DNA from: JBQCHF01 sp051954955
GTDB lineage: Bacteria > Actinomycetota > Actinomycetes > Motilibacterales > Motilibacteraceae
Reading direction: 5' to 3'
Assembly: GCA_051954955.1 (NCBI GenBank)
Contig: JBQCHF010000018.1
Coordinates: forward strand, 1 to 25,163
Length of the DNA: 25,163 nt
Below the pieces are notes generated by a model. It saw only the letters and a program-made list of their open reading frames with translations. It did no database searches and had not been told where the DNA came from. Shown in pieces: positions 1 through 8,206 of the stretch (within the stretch, counting starts at the first letter, position 1; each line of letters starts with the position of its first letter). The translations under genes were made by a program, and so were the position numbers.

Positions 1-828
1 CTGGAACCGCTGGCCGCGCCCATCGGGACCGCCGAGCTGCCCGACCCGCGCACCCACCAGCAGCGGATGCTGGATGCGCTGATGGAGACCGTCACCGTCG
101 CCGGGCGCATCCTGCCCGGGCAGCAGAACCCCGCCTCAGACCACGAGAACGACGCTGACGACGACGAGCTCGTCGACATCAGCAGCGAGGGAGCGGACCC
201 GCGCACCGGGCAGCCCGCCGGCCAGGGCGCCTTCGATCTCGGCCTGGCGCTCGACGGGGTCCCGTCCGTGCCGGCCGTGCCTGAGGCGTTCCGCGGCAAG
301 GTCGCTGCCCCCTCCCGTGACCAGCTGCTGGTCGCCGTCACCCTCGAAGAGCTGCGAGCCAGCGAAGCCGGCCAGACCACCCCCGGCGCGCACCGGGCCG
401 CGACCGTCCTGTCCACCACGTCCACCGGCTCCCGCATCTCCGTCGAGCAGGCCCGGCTCCTGGCCTGCGAAGCCGGCATCAGCCCCGTCGTCCTCGATGG
501 TGAAGGCAGACCCATCGACGTCGGCCGCGCCAGACGCCTCGCGACCCCAGATCAACGACGGCTCCTGGCCATGCGGGACAAGGGCTGCGTCGGACCCGGC
601 TGCGATCGCCCACCGGACTGGTCCCAGGCCCACCACATCACCTGGTGGAGCCTGGGCGGAGAGACCAACCTCGACGAGATGCGCCTGCTCTGCCTGTGGC
701 ACCACCACCTCGTCCACGACCAGCACTGGGACCTTCGCGCCACCCCTGGAGATGTCACAGGCGGCGGCACCGAGTGGCGCGCCCCCGCCTGGATCGACCC
801 CACCGGCACCTGGGTCCGCACCCGATAG
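1..828 (+). CDS. DUF222/HNH endonuclease (13E12-like), 5' end missing
   Basis: The frame is open from base 1, so this is the C-terminal 275 residues of a longer protein; the ATG at 67 is internal. The last ~70 residues hold an HNH nuclease motif: two cysteines in GCVGPGC, then AHHITWW with the HH pair, an Asn in GGETNLDE, and LCLWHHHLVH. The HNH fold binds a divalent metal and nicks or cuts DNA. The upstream part, with an acidic low-complexity stretch, resembles the DUF222 region of the actinobacterial 13E12-repeat family, which typically occurs in many copies per genome. The biological target of this family is not established. A palindromic repeat starts 12 bp after the stop. The HNH motif is clear; the DUF222 call rests on resemblance and on the usual domain pairing. 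Confidence 0.85.
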   Translation: MEPLAAPIGTAELPDPRTHQQRMLDALMETVTVAGRILPGQQNPASDHENDADDDELVDISSEGADPRTGQPAGQGAFDLGLALDGVPSVPAVPEAFRGKVAAPSRDQLLVAVTLEELRASEAGQTTPGAHRAATVLSTTSTGSRISVEQARLLACEAGISPVVLDGEGRPIDVGRARRLATPDQRRLLAMRDKGCVGPGCDRPPDWSQAHHITWWSLGGETNLDEMRLLCLWHHHLVHDQHWDLRATPGDVTGGGTEWRAPAWIDPTGTWVRTR

Positions 829-840
829 GGCCCCCTACCC

Positions 841-892
841 GTGATCGTGAGGGGTTGATGGCGGATAAACGTCATCAGTCATTCATGATCAC
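841..892. repeat. Palindromic element family A, copy 1
   Basis: The left arm at 841-862 and right arm at 871-892 form a 22-bp imperfect stem with an 8-nt loop; several of the mismatches are G-T wobbles. The left arm begins GTGATCGTGAGGGGTTGATG. Copies 2 (1526-1575) and 3 (9749-9798) have the same arm/loop geometry and near-identical arms. This copy lies just after the HNH gene and could terminate it. There is no clear T-run on either side, so a canonical intrinsic terminator is not proven. Confidence 0.85.
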
Positions 893-997
893 GCCTGGGG
901 AGCTCGAGCCGCCGATCACGGTGACCAAGCGAGGCGTCCTGGTCTGGGCCCGCACCGGCTGACGACCCGCATGGACCGACGACCTCCCGCACGCCGA

Positions 998-1003
998 TAG
1001 CGT
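998..1003 (+). promoter_or_regulatory. Leaderless -10 element (TAGCGT)
   Basis: TAGCGT fits the actinobacterial TANNNT -10 consensus and ends 6 nt before the GTG at 1010. Transcription would therefore start at or next to the start codon. There is no Shine-Dalgarno sequence, which supports this start for the kinase-like pseudogene. Confidence 0.5.
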
Positions 1004-1009
1004 GCACCG

Positions 1010-1542
1010 GTGGATCTCGTCTTCCTGCACGGAGGAATCGCCTCGGGCAAGCTCACCACCGCCCGCGCGCACGAGCGGGAGGTCGGGTACCCGGTGTTCC
1101 ACAACCATCTCGTCGTGGACACGCTCACTACGGTGTTCCCGCTCGGATCGCCGTCGTTCGTGGAGCTGCGCGAGGAGTTCTGGCTCTCCGTCTTCGAGTC
1201 AGCGGCTCGGGACGACCGGTCCCTCATCTTCACGTTCGCGCCGGAGCCGACCGTCCGGCCGGGATTCTGCGACCGCGTCGCGTCGCGTCGCGGGTGCGGG
1301 CGCTCGGCGGCCGGGTGGTGTTCGTCCGGCTCAGCGTGAGCGGCGAGGAGCAGGAGCGGCGGCTCGTGGACCCCGCGCGGCAGGAGTTCCACAAGCTGGC
1401 CGACGTGGAGACGCTCCGGCGGCTGCGGGCCCAGTCGCAGGACGCGCGCATCGACGAGCCGCCGGCCGACCTGCACATCGACACCGGGAGCAGCGACCCC
1501 GCACGAGCGGTACCCGCTGACCCCGTGATCGTGAAGGGTTGA
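1010..1542 (+). pseudogene. P-loop kinase-like (AAA family) gene, frameshifted
   Basis: The first part (GTG at 1010) reads MDLVFLHGGIASGKLTTAR, a Walker-A-like loop, followed by an FHNHLVVD segment and LIFTFAPE. It runs out of frame after about residue 93. The rest of the protein (RALGGRVVFVRLS to the stop at 1540-1542) continues in another frame from about 1294. Between them lies CGCGT repeated three times plus CGCG (1274-1292). Removing one 5-bp unit joins the frames exactly and gives a continuous ~175-residue small nucleotide-binding protein. I recall this GKLT family as small shikimate-kinase-like or AAA proteins of unknown substrate, and Leu after the Walker lysine seems normal for it. 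The stop codon lies in palindrome A copy 2. A sequencing error or a reversible slippage switch are alternatives to a dead gene. Confidence 0.75.
1274..1292 (+). repeat. Pentanucleotide tandem repeat (CGCGT)3.8
   Basis: Three complete CGCGT units (1274-1278, 1279-1283, 1284-1288) are followed by CGCG. The repeat sits exactly at the frameshift of the kinase-like gene. Gain of one 5-bp unit by slipped-strand replication explains the loss of frame. Confidence 0.9.
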
Positions 1543-1575
1543 TGGCGGGAATCCGGCATCAGCCCTTCACGATCA
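1526..1575. repeat. Palindromic element family A, copy 2 (bidirectional terminator candidate)
   Basis: The arms at 1526-1546 and 1555-1575 match at 19 of 21 positions around an 8-nt loop. The element lies at the 3' ends of two convergent genes and contains both stop codons: TGA at 1540-1542 for the plus-strand pseudogene and TGA (plus-strand 1573-1575) for the minus-strand transglycosylase. This placement suits a bidirectional terminator or a REP-like element. Confidence 0.9.
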
Positions 1576-2892
1576 GCAGGAGGGGGTGGCGCCGAGCAGG
1601 CCGCCGACGGTGCAGCTGGTGCCCCGCACCACCTCACCGACCGATGAACCGACCGACGAACCCACCGAGCCCAGCACGTCGGTGCTCTGCGTGCTGGTCG
1701 GCGGGGACGTCGGCGTCGGGGTCCGTGACGCGGTCGACGTCGTCCCGGTGAGGGTGCCGACGCCTCCGCCCACCGTCCCGGTCAGCGAGCGGACGACGTC
1801 GGCGGCCGCTGCCGACGAGGTGGTCGGCGACGTGGTCGCGGACGGCGTCGGGCTCGGCGAGGAGTGGGTGGGGGCGGCCGGCCGGCTGCTCGGAGCGGTC
1901 GACGGGCGAGTCGCCGGCGACGAGGGCTTCGACGAGGCCTGCGGCGAGGCGGAGGAGTGCGCGGCTGCAGGCGCAATTCCTGAGGGCGCCCCACCGGTCA
2001 GCGACGCGAAGCCCACCGGCGCCGTCCCCGAGGCGTAGGCGGCGATGAAGCGCTCCACCAGGTCGGCGTACGCCTGGGAGTGGTTGTAGCTGAGAAGTGC
2101 CGCGCGCAGCCCCTGCGGCGTGGCCAGGTCGCGGCCGCCGGCGCACAGGTAGCGGCCGGCCGAGGCGGCGGCGTCGTCGACGTCGGAGGGGTCGGCCGTG
2201 CCGTCGCGGTCCGCGTCCACCCCGACCACCATCCAGGTGCCGGGGATGAACTGCATCGGGCCGACCGCGCGGTCGACGACGGTGTCCCCGTCCCAGCGGC
2301 CGCCGTCGGTGTCACGCACGTAGGCGGTGCCGGCGCTGCCGTCCAGGCGGGGGCCGAGGATGGTCGGCCGGGCCACGCCGTCGGCGCCGACCCGCGCCCC
2401 GCCGTAGGTGCCGTGGCCCGACTCCACCGCGCCGATGCCGGCGAGCACCGACCAGGACAGGTGGCAGCCGGGGGCGGCGGCGCCGAGCAGTGCGGCGGCG
2501 GTGCGGTAGGCGGTGAAGGCGCGGCCGGGGACGCCGGGCGCCGCCGGAGCAGCGGCCGACGACCCCCCGGGAGGAGCGACCGTGCCCCCGGGGAGTGTCC
2601 CGCCCCCGGGGAGCGTCGCGCCCCCGGGCAGGCCGGAACCGGTCGGGAACGTCGTCAGCCCGAGCGCGCGGGACGGGTCGGTGTCCGAGGCCGGCTGGGT
2701 GAACGGCGTCGACGGCACCGGCGGGATCGCCGGATGCGTGTCGTTCCCGGACAGCGACCCGAAGACGGGACCCGCTCCGGCGAGCAGGGCCAGCGGCAGC
2801 GCCACCGCCAGGGCCCCCGGCGGCACCGCGCGCAGCGCCTTCCGCGCCCGGGTCAGCTGCGCCCCCGCCACCTGCCGGTGCCGACCGCCCAT
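1573..2892 (-). CDS. Secreted lytic murein transglycosylase (SLT_2 / MltB-like)
   Basis: This 439-residue exported protein cleaves peptidoglycan glycan strands with 1,6-anhydro product formation. A basic N-terminus and hydrophobic segment (about 24-44) act as signal or anchor. A Pro/Gly-rich linker with LPGG repeats (about 85-110) precedes the catalytic domain (about 125-290). Within it are the probable catalytic Glu157 in AVESGHG, the GPMQFIPGTW motif (211-220), an EF-hand-like loop DADRDGTADPSD (226-237) and LLSYNHSQAY. A Ser/Thr/Pro-rich tail (about 305-405) suggests wall spanning and perhaps glycosylation; the final 15 residues contain two cysteines that could form a disulfide. I chose the ATG at 2892 because GGGAGGAA lies 7 nt upstream; an upstream in-frame ATG at 2994 would add a non-signal-like extension. 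It is divergent from hemL. Its exact cellular role (growth, resuscitation or division) cannot be told from sequence. Confidence 0.88.
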   Translation of the reverse strand: MGGRHRQVAGAQLTRARKALRAVPPGALAVALPLALLAGAGPVFGSLSGNDTHPAIPPVPSTPFTQPASDTDPSRALGLTTFPTGSGLPGGATLPGGGTLPGGTVAPPGGSSAAAPAAPGVPGRAFTAYRTAAALLGAAAPGCHLSWSVLAGIGAVESGHGTYGGARVGADGVARPTILGPRLDGSAGTAYVRDTDGGRWDGDTVVDRAVGPMQFIPGTWMVVGVDADRDGTADPSDVDDAAASAGRYLCAGGRDLATPQGLRAALLSYNHSQAYADLVERFIAAYASGTAPVGFASLTGGAPSGIAPAAAHSSASPQASSKPSSPATRPSTAPSSRPAAPTHSSPSPTPSATTSPTTSSAAAADVVRSLTGTVGGGVGTLTGTTSTASRTPTPTSPPTSTQSTDVLGSVGSSVGSSVGEVVRGTSCTVGGLLGATPSC

Positions 2893-3046
2893 CGCCCGTT
2901 CCTCCCGCCGTCGCCCGCTGGCCTCGTGCTGAGCCCAACGAGCCGGCGCGCGCGGGGTTACGCCGTCGCTGCCCCGGGGCGTTGCGCGGGTCACACCGCA
3001 CGCTCACCCCCGCGAGGGGCCGGGGGCGGGGCCTGCGGACGGGTGG

Positions 3047-3052
3047 GACGAT
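3047..3052 (+). promoter_or_regulatory. hemL leaderless -10 element (GACGAT)
   Basis: GACGAT ends 6 nt before the hemL ATG, the same spacing as the better TANNNT elements in this window. The GGAG between it and the ATG is only 2 nt from the start, too close to act as a normal ribosome-binding site. Confidence 0.4.
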
Positions 3053-3058
3053 GGAGCC

Positions 3059-4414
3059 ATGCCGTACCCGTACGACGCCCCGGCGTCGCAGGAGCTGTTC
3101 GACCGGGCCCGCGCGGTCACCCCCGGCGGGGTCAACAGCCCCGTCCGCGCCTTCCGGGCGGTCGGTGGCACCCCGCGCTTCATGGAAGCGGGCTCCGGCC
3201 CGTGGCTCACCGACGCCGACGGCCGCCGCTACGTCGACCTCGTCTGCTCGTGGGGTCCGATGCTGCTCGGCCACGCGCACCCCGCGGTCATCGAGGCCGT
3301 GCAGGCCGCCGTTGCGCGCGGCACGTCCTTCGGCACGCCGGGCGAGAACGAGGTGCTGCTGGCCGAGGAGATCGTCCGCCGGGTCGAGCCGGTGGAGCAG
3401 GTCCGGCTGGTCAGCTCGGGCACCGAGGCCACCATGTCGGCCATCCGGCTGGCTCGCGGGGCCACCGGGCGCACCAAGGTGGTCAAGTTCGCCGGCCACT
3501 ACCACGGTCATGTCGACGCGCTGCTGGCCAGCGCCGGCTCCGGCCTGGCCACCTTCGCGCTGCCGGACACCCCCGGCGTCACCGGCGCCTCGGCGGCCGA
3601 CACGATCGTGCTGCCCTACAACGACCTCGCCGCGGTCGAGAAGGTGTTCGCCGAGGTCGGCGACCAGGTCGCCTGCGTGATCGTGGAGGCGGCCAGCGGC
3701 AACATGGGCGTCGTCCCGCCGCTGCCGGGCTTCACCGAGGGCCTGCGTCGGATCACCGAGCAGCACGGCGCACTGCTGGTCAGCGACGAGGTGATGACCG
3801 GCTTCCGGGTCTCGCCCGCCGGTTGGTACGGCCTGGAGGGCGTGCGCCCGGACCTGATGACCTTCGGCAAGGTGATGGGCGGCGGCTTCCCGGCCGCGGC
3901 CTTCGGTGGCCGCGCCGACCTGATGGAGCACCTCGCGCCGGTCGGCCCCGTCTACCAGGCGGGCACCCTGTCCGGGAACCCGGTCGCGACCGCAGCTGGC
4001 CTCGCCACGCTGCGCAACGCCACCGACGAGGTCTACGCCCACGTGGACAAGGTGGCCGGCGAGATCGGCGCCCGGGCCTCCGCGGCCCTCGCCGCCGAGG
4101 GGGTGCCGCACCGGCTGCAGTACGCCGGGAACATGTTCAGCGTCTTCTTCGTCCCCGAAGAGGCGGCTGGTTCCGACGTCGTGGACTACGACGGTGCCCG
4201 TCGCCAGGAGCTGCACCGGTTCCGGGCGTTCTTCCACGCCATGCTCGCCGAGGGCGTCTACCTGCCGCCGTCGGCGTTCGAGTCGTGGTTCGTCTCGTCC
4301 TCGCACGACGACGAGGCCGTCGCCCGGGTCGCCGAGGCGCTCCCCGTCGCGGCCAGGGCCGCGGCGCAGGCCCGACCGGACGACGTTCGACCGACAGAAG
4401 GGACGAGTGCGTGA
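3059..4414 (+). CDS. hemL: Glutamate-1-semialdehyde 2,1-aminomutase
   Basis: HemL is the PLP enzyme that converts glutamate-1-semialdehyde to 5-aminolevulinate in the C5 pathway, the first committed tetrapyrrole precursor. The 451 residues match the family length. Visible motifs are TPGGVNSPVR near the N-terminus, the SSGTEATMSAIR cofactor-phosphate region (119-130), Asp243 in VSDEVMTGFR, and the Schiff-base Lys271 in TFGKVMGGGFP. It is the first gene of a plus-strand operon. Its stop overlaps the next start by GTGA (4411-4414), which suggests translational coupling. The downstream cytochrome c maturation genes fit a shared role in haem supply and use. The start is the ATG at 3059, with a leaderless-type -10 element. 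Confidence 0.97.
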   Translation: MPYPYDAPASQELFDRARAVTPGGVNSPVRAFRAVGGTPRFMEAGSGPWLTDADGRRYVDLVCSWGPMLLGHAHPAVIEAVQAAVARGTSFGTPGENEVLLAEEIVRRVEPVEQVRLVSSGTEATMSAIRLARGATGRTKVVKFAGHYHGHVDALLASAGSGLATFALPDTPGVTGASAADTIVLPYNDLAAVEKVFAEVGDQVACVIVEAASGNMGVVPPLPGFTEGLRRITEQHGALLVSDEVMTGFRVSPAGWYGLEGVRPDLMTFGKVMGGGFPAAAFGGRADLMEHLAPVGPVYQAGTLSGNPVATAAGLATLRNATDEVYAHVDKVAGEIGARASAALAAEGVPHRLQYAGNMFSVFFVPEEAAGSDVVDYDGARRQELHRFRAFFHAMLAEGVYLPPSAFESWFVSSSHDDEAVARVAEALPVAARAAAQARPDDVRPTEGTSA

Positions 4415-5076
4415 GCGACGCCGAGAGCTCGGTCCGCACCGTCGTCCACCTGCTCCGGCACGGCGAGGTCCACAACCCCACCGGCGTGCTCTACGGACGG
4501 CTGCCCGGCTACCACCTGTCCGAGCTGGGCCGGAAGATGGCCGAGCGGGTGGCCGAGGCCGTGGCCGACCGCGACATCACCGTGGTCACCGCCAGCCCGC
4601 TCGAGCGGGCGCAGGAGACCGCCGAGCCGGTGGCCGCCCGCTTCGACATCGAGGTCGGCACCGACCCGCGGCTGATCGAGGCCGAGAACGCGTTCCAGGG
4701 CCTCACGTTCGGCGTCGGCGACGGCTCGCTGCGCCGGCCCTCGCACTGGAAGAACCTCTACAACCCGTTCCGCCCCTCCTGGGGCGAGCCCTACGAGCAG
4801 CAGGCCGCCCGCATGCTCGGGGCGATGGCCACCGCCCGCGACGCCGCCCGCGGGCACGAGGCGCTGCTGGTCAGCCACCAGCTGCCGATCTGGATCACCC
4901 GCTGCAAGGTCGAGGGCCGCCGGCTCTGGCACGACCCGCGCAAGCGCGAGTGCACGCTCGCCTCGCTCACCTCGTTCACCTACGTCGGGGACGAGATCGT
5001 CCGCGTCGCCTACTCCGAGCCCGCCCGCGACCTGCTGCCGGCCAAGCTGGCGGGCCGCCCCCCCGCCGGCGCCTGA
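4411..5076 (+). CDS. Histidine phosphatase family protein (phosphoglycerate mutase-like)
   Basis: This 221-residue cytosolic enzyme belongs to the branch-1 histidine phosphatase family. The RHGE motif with phospho-accepting His17 follows HLLRHGEV; SPLERAQETA (about 62-71) and the second histidine, His156 in LLVSHQLP, complete the active site. The substrate is not evident: the same fold includes phosphoglycerate mutases, phosphatases of sugar phosphates and CobC-type enzymes. Proteins of this kind are commonly annotated as phosphoglycerate mutases between hemL and the ResA-type gene in actinobacteria (recalled, not checked). The GTG at 4411 overlaps the hemL stop. AAGGGA upstream is a plausible ribosome-binding site. 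Five bases separate its stop from the next gene, so it is part of the operon. Confidence 0.9.
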   Translation: MSDAESSVRTVVHLLRHGEVHNPTGVLYGRLPGYHLSELGRKMAERVAEAVADRDITVVTASPLERAQETAEPVAARFDIEVGTDPRLIEAENAFQGLTFGVGDGSLRRPSHWKNLYNPFRPSWGEPYEQQAARMLGAMATARDAARGHEALLVSHQLPIWITRCKVEGRRLWHDPRKRECTLASLTSFTYVGDEIVRVAYSEPARDLLPAKLAGRPPAGA

Positions 5077-5081
5077 GCCCT

Positions 5082-5687
5082 ATGCGCTTCCCTCGCCGCC
5101 TCCCCGCGCTCGCCGCTGCCGCCGTGGCCGCCATGGCCCTGGCCGGCTGCTCGGCGTCCGCCGGCCCGAGCAACGGGACCACCGGCGAGGAGCGCTACAT
5201 CACCGGCGACGGCAGTGTGGTCGCCTACACCGCGTCGGAGCGCAAGCCGGTGCCCGAGTTCAAGGGCACGACCCTGGACGGCAAGTCCTTCGACTCCTCG
5301 TCCCTGACGGGCAAGGTCGCCGTCGTCAACGTGTGGGGCTCCTGGTGCCCGCCCTGCCGGGCCGAGGCCCCCGCCCTGCAGCGGGTGCACCGCGCCACGC
5401 AGGACGCCGGGGTCGAGTTCGTCGGCATCAACGTCAAGGACAGCGCCGACCCCGCGCGCGCCTACGCCCGCCGGTTCGGCCTCACCTACCCCTCCATCGA
5501 GGACAGCTCCGGCCGGGCCCAGCTCGCCCTGCGCGGGGTGATGCCCGGCGCCATCCCGAGCACGATCGTCATCGACGCCCAGGGCCGGCTCGCGGCGTCG
5601 GCGTTCGGGGGCGTCACCGAGGTGGCGCTGCGCCAGATGATCGCCGACGCCGGCGGCCCGCCCGCCCCCACGGGGGCCGCGTCGTGA
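5082..5687 (+). CDS. resA: ResA/TlpA-type thiol-disulfide oxidoreductase lipoprotein
   Basis: This 201-residue extracytoplasmic thioredoxin-like protein would reduce the CXXCH cysteines of apocytochrome c before haem attachment. A signal peptide ends in the lipobox LAGC, with Cys23 as the lipidated residue. The thioredoxin fold carries WCPPC (Cys89 and Cys92) after VVNVWGS, and a cis-proline loop AIPST (Pro159). It follows the phosphatase gene by 5 nt and overlaps ccdA by GTGA. CcdA, encoded next, is expected to supply its electrons. The start at 5082 gives a standard lipoprotein signal; there is no strong ribosome-binding site, so reinitiation from the upstream gene is likely. The functional name rests on motif plus operon context. 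Confidence 0.92.
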   Translation: MRFPRRLPALAAAAVAAMALAGCSASAGPSNGTTGEERYITGDGSVVAYTASERKPVPEFKGTTLDGKSFDSSSLTGKVAVVNVWGSWCPPCRAEAPALQRVHRATQDAGVEFVGINVKDSADPARAYARRFGLTYPSIEDSSGRAQLALRGVMPGAIPSTIVIDAQGRLAASAFGGVTEVALRQMIADAGGPPAPTGAAS

Positions 5688-6457
5688 GCGCCGCCGACGC
5701 CTTCACCAGCACGGTCACCTCCGGCTCGCTGGCCCTCGCGCTGCCGGTGGCGGCCGCAGCCGGGCTGGTGTCCTTCCTCAGCCCCTGCGTGCTGCCGCTG
5801 GTCCCGGGCTACCTCTCCTACGTCACCGGCCTGTCCGGCGCCGACCTGGCCGACGCGACCGGTCGACTGGGCGGCCGACGGGCCGGCCGCGTGCTGCTCG
5901 GCACCGCGCTGTTCGTCCTCGGCTTCACCGTCGTGTTCGTCAGCGCCGGTGTGCTCTTCGGCGCGGTGGGCTCGTTCCTGCTGCAGCACACCCGCACCAT
6001 CCAGGTGGTGCTCGGCGCGCTCACCGTGGTGCTGGGCCTGGCCTTCATGGGCTTCCTGCCCGGCACCCAGCGCGAGTTCCGCATCCACCGCACACCCACC
6101 CTCGGGCTGGTCGGCGCCCCGCTGCTCGGGGTGCTGTTCGGCCTGGGCTGGACCCCGTGCATCGGCCCCACGCTCGGGGCGGTGCTGGCCCTGTCCACCA
6201 CCACCGGCGGGGCAGGACGCGGCGGGATCCTCGCGGTCGCCTACTGCGTCGGGCTCGGGCTGCCGTTCCTGCTCGCCGGGCTGGCCTACCGCCGCGCGCT
6301 CGGCGCGTTCGGCTGGGTGAAGCGGCACTACGCCTGGGTGATGCGGCTGGGCGGCGCGATGCTCGTCCTGCTCGGCGTGCTGCTGGTGACCGGCCTCTGG
6401 GCCGACCTCACCGTGCGCCTGCAGGGATTCGTCGGTGGCTTCACCACGGTCGTGTGA
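5684..6457 (+). CDS. ccdA: Cytochrome c biogenesis protein CcdA
   Basis: CcdA is an integral membrane protein that carries reducing equivalents from cytoplasmic thioredoxin to extracytoplasmic ResA-like thioredoxins. The 257 residues form about six transmembrane helices. The two redox cysteines lie in the conserved positions: Cys35 in LSPCVLPLVPGYLSYV and Cys159 in GWTPCIGPTLG. The GTG at 5684 overlaps the resA-type stop. The stop codon (6455-6457) lies within a perfect 15-bp tandem duplication that carries a second in-frame copy of the last codons. Confidence 0.95.
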   Translation: MSAADAFTSTVTSGSLALALPVAAAAGLVSFLSPCVLPLVPGYLSYVTGLSGADLADATGRLGGRRAGRVLLGTALFVLGFTVVFVSAGVLFGAVGSFLLQHTRTIQVVLGALTVVLGLAFMGFLPGTQREFRIHRTPTLGLVGAPLLGVLFGLGWTPCIGPTLGAVLALSTTTGGAGRGGILAVAYCVGLGLPFLLAGLAYRRALGAFGWVKRHYAWVMRLGGAMLVLLGVLLVTGLWADLTVRLQGFVGGFTTVV

Positions 6458-6478
6458 CATGCAGTCGTGTGACATGCA
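6449..6478 (+). repeat. 15-bp perfect tandem duplication over the ccdA stop
   Basis: GTCGTGTGACATGCA occurs twice in a row (6449-6463 and 6464-6478). The first copy contains the ccdA stop. The duplication lengthens the ccdA-resB gap, which is otherwise unusually wide for this operon. Confidence 0.95.
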
Positions 6479-6514
6479 CAGGTTCGGTGCGGCAGCTGAG
6501 GGAGAGGTGACGGC

Positions 6515-8206
6515 ATGAGCGTCGACGAGCGGGTCGGCGAGGGCCTGAGCACCTCGCCCGAGCGCCGCGAGATCCGCCAGCCCGGCCTCGGCCCGGTCGG
6601 CTGGATCCGCTGGGCCTGGCGGCTGCTCACCTCCATGCGCACCGCGCTGGTGCTGCTGTTCCTGCTGGCCTTAGCGGCCGTCCCCGGCTCGCTGCTGCCG
6701 CAGCGGCCGGTCAGCCCGTCCAAGGTGGTGGCCTACCTCTCCGACCACCAGACGCGCGGGCCGCTGCTGGACCGGCTCGGCTTCTTCAACGTCTACAGCT
6801 CGCCGTGGTTCAGCGCGATCTACCTGCTGCTGTTCGTCAGCCTGGTCGGCTGCGTGCTGCCCCGGGCTCGCCTGCACGCCAAGGCGCTGCGGGCCCGGCC
6901 CCCGGCCGCGCCCCGGGTCCTCGAGCGGCTGCCCGAGCACCGCTCCTTCGTCGTCGACGCCGACCAGGCCACCGTCGTCGCCGCGGCCCGCGAGGTGCTG
7001 CGTGGGCGCCGCTACCGGCTGGACGTGCACGAGGCCGGCCGGTCCGGTGGCCCGTCGGTGGCCGCCGAGCGCGGGCACCTGCGCGAGACCGGCAACCTGG
7101 TCTTCCACCTCTCGCTGGTGCTCGTCCTGGTGGGTGTGGCCGCCGGGCACCTGTGGGGCTTCCGGGCCAACATCGTGGTGCCCGAGGGCAGCGGCTGGTC
7201 CAACGTGCCCGCCGCCTACGACGACGTCCGCAGCGGCCCGGAGAAGGACCTCGCCAAGCTCGCGCCGTTCACCGTCGACCTGTCCAAGCTCACCGTGAAG
7301 TACCAGGAGGGCGGCCAGCAGTCCGGCGCCCCGCGCGAGTTCTCCGCCGCGGTCACCTACCGCGCGAAGCCCGGCGCGCCCGAGAGGACCGGCACGGTGG
7401 CCAGCAACCACCCGCTCGTCGTCGACGGCACGAAGATCTTCCTCACCGGCAACGGCTACGCGCCCCGGTTCACCGTCCGCGACGGCACCGGCAAGGTGGT
7501 GCTGCGCCAGGCGGTCCCGTTCCTGCCGAGGGACGGGAACATGACCTCCGTCGGGGTGGTCAAGGTGCCCGACGCGCAGCCCACCCAGCTGGGCCTGCAG
7601 GGCCTCTTCCTGCCCACCGCGTTCGTCGACCCAGGCGCTGGGCCCATCTCGATCTTCCCGGACACCAAGCAGCCGCGCGTCTTCTTCACGGTCTACAAGG
7701 GCGACCTCGGTCTGGACTCGGGACGGCCGCAATCGGTCTACGCGCTCGACACGGACCAGATGACTCAGCTCAAGGATCCGGCGAACCCCAAGCAGCCGTT
7801 GCGGAAGGCGCTCGCCCCCGGGCAGACGCTCACGCTCCCCGACGGCCTGGGCTCGATCACCTTCGACGGCGTCTCCCGGTTCGCCAACTTCCAGGTCGCC
7901 TCGGACCCCGGCACCACCCCGTCCTTCATCGGCGTCGTGCTCGCGCTGCTGGGGCTGGTCCTCAGCCTGTTCGTGCGCCGTCGCCGGGTCTGGGTCCGCG
8001 CGAGCGCCGGCGAGGACGGGCGTACCGTGGTCGAGGTCGCCGGTCTGTCGCGCACGGACGAAGAGGGCCTCGGCCAGGAAATTGACACTGTGGTCGACTC
8101 CGTTCAACACGCCCTGGCCGAGCGCCTGGGCGTCGCCCCTGCAGACGGCCAGCAGTCCGCCCTGAGCCGCAGCGGCGCCGGGCACAGCGAGGAGGAGCAC
8201 GCGTGA
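6515..8206 (+). CDS. resB: Cytochrome c biogenesis protein ResB (Ccs1)
   Basis: ResB forms, with CcsA/CcsB, the system II cytochrome c synthase that moves haem out and ligates it to apocytochrome c. The 563 residues have the family plan: three transmembrane segments in the first ~220 residues (SMRTALVLLFLLALAAVPGS, then IYLLLFVSLVGCVLP, then LVFHLSLVLVLVGVAAGHLW), a large extracytoplasmic domain, and a final helix (GVVLALLGLVLSLFV) before a cytoplasmic tail. His in VFHLS and the conserved LLPQR after helix 1 are typical. A purine-rich GAGGGAGAGG lies just upstream of the ATG at 6515. The stop overlaps the ccsB start by GTGA. Confidence 0.95.
   Translation: MSVDERVGEGLSTSPERREIRQPGLGPVGWIRWAWRLLTSMRTALVLLFLLALAAVPGSLLPQRPVSPSKVVAYLSDHQTRGPLLDRLGFFNVYSSPWFSAIYLLLFVSLVGCVLPRARLHAKALRARPPAAPRVLERLPEHRSFVVDADQATVVAAAREVLRGRRYRLDVHEAGRSGGPSVAAERGHLRETGNLVFHLSLVLVLVGVAAGHLWGFRANIVVPEGSGWSNVPAAYDDVRSGPEKDLAKLAPFTVDLSKLTVKYQEGGQQSGAPREFSAAVTYRAKPGAPERTGTVASNHPLVVDGTKIFLTGNGYAPRFTVRDGTGKVVLRQAVPFLPRDGNMTSVGVVKVPDAQPTQLGLQGLFLPTAFVDPGAGPISIFPDTKQPRVFFTVYKGDLGLDSGRPQSVYALDTDQMTQLKDPANPKQPLRKALAPGQTLTLPDGLGSITFDGVSRFANFQVASDPGTTPSFIGVVLALLGLVLSLFVRRRRVWVRASAGEDGRTVVEVAGLSRTDEEGLGQEIDTVVDSVQHALAERLGVAPADGQQSALSRSGAGHSEEEHA

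Noticed and set aside
1539..1751. Short ORFs beginning near the palindromes (RHQPFTI peptides)
   Set aside because: The peptide comes from translating the family A palindrome; the same false start appears at each copy on both strands.
2893..3058. Possible c-di-AMP riboswitch or MtrA site ahead of the transglycosylase
   Set aside because: Such elements control some actinobacterial wall hydrolases, but the leader is too short and lacks the conserved core; a single GTAACC is not enough.
2080..5076. A 998-residue open frame on the plus strand
   Set aside because: Only its last 221 codons (from 4411) are real. The rest is a GC-driven shadow antisense to the transglycosylase and out of frame with hemL, rich in Arg/Gly/Ala with no domains.
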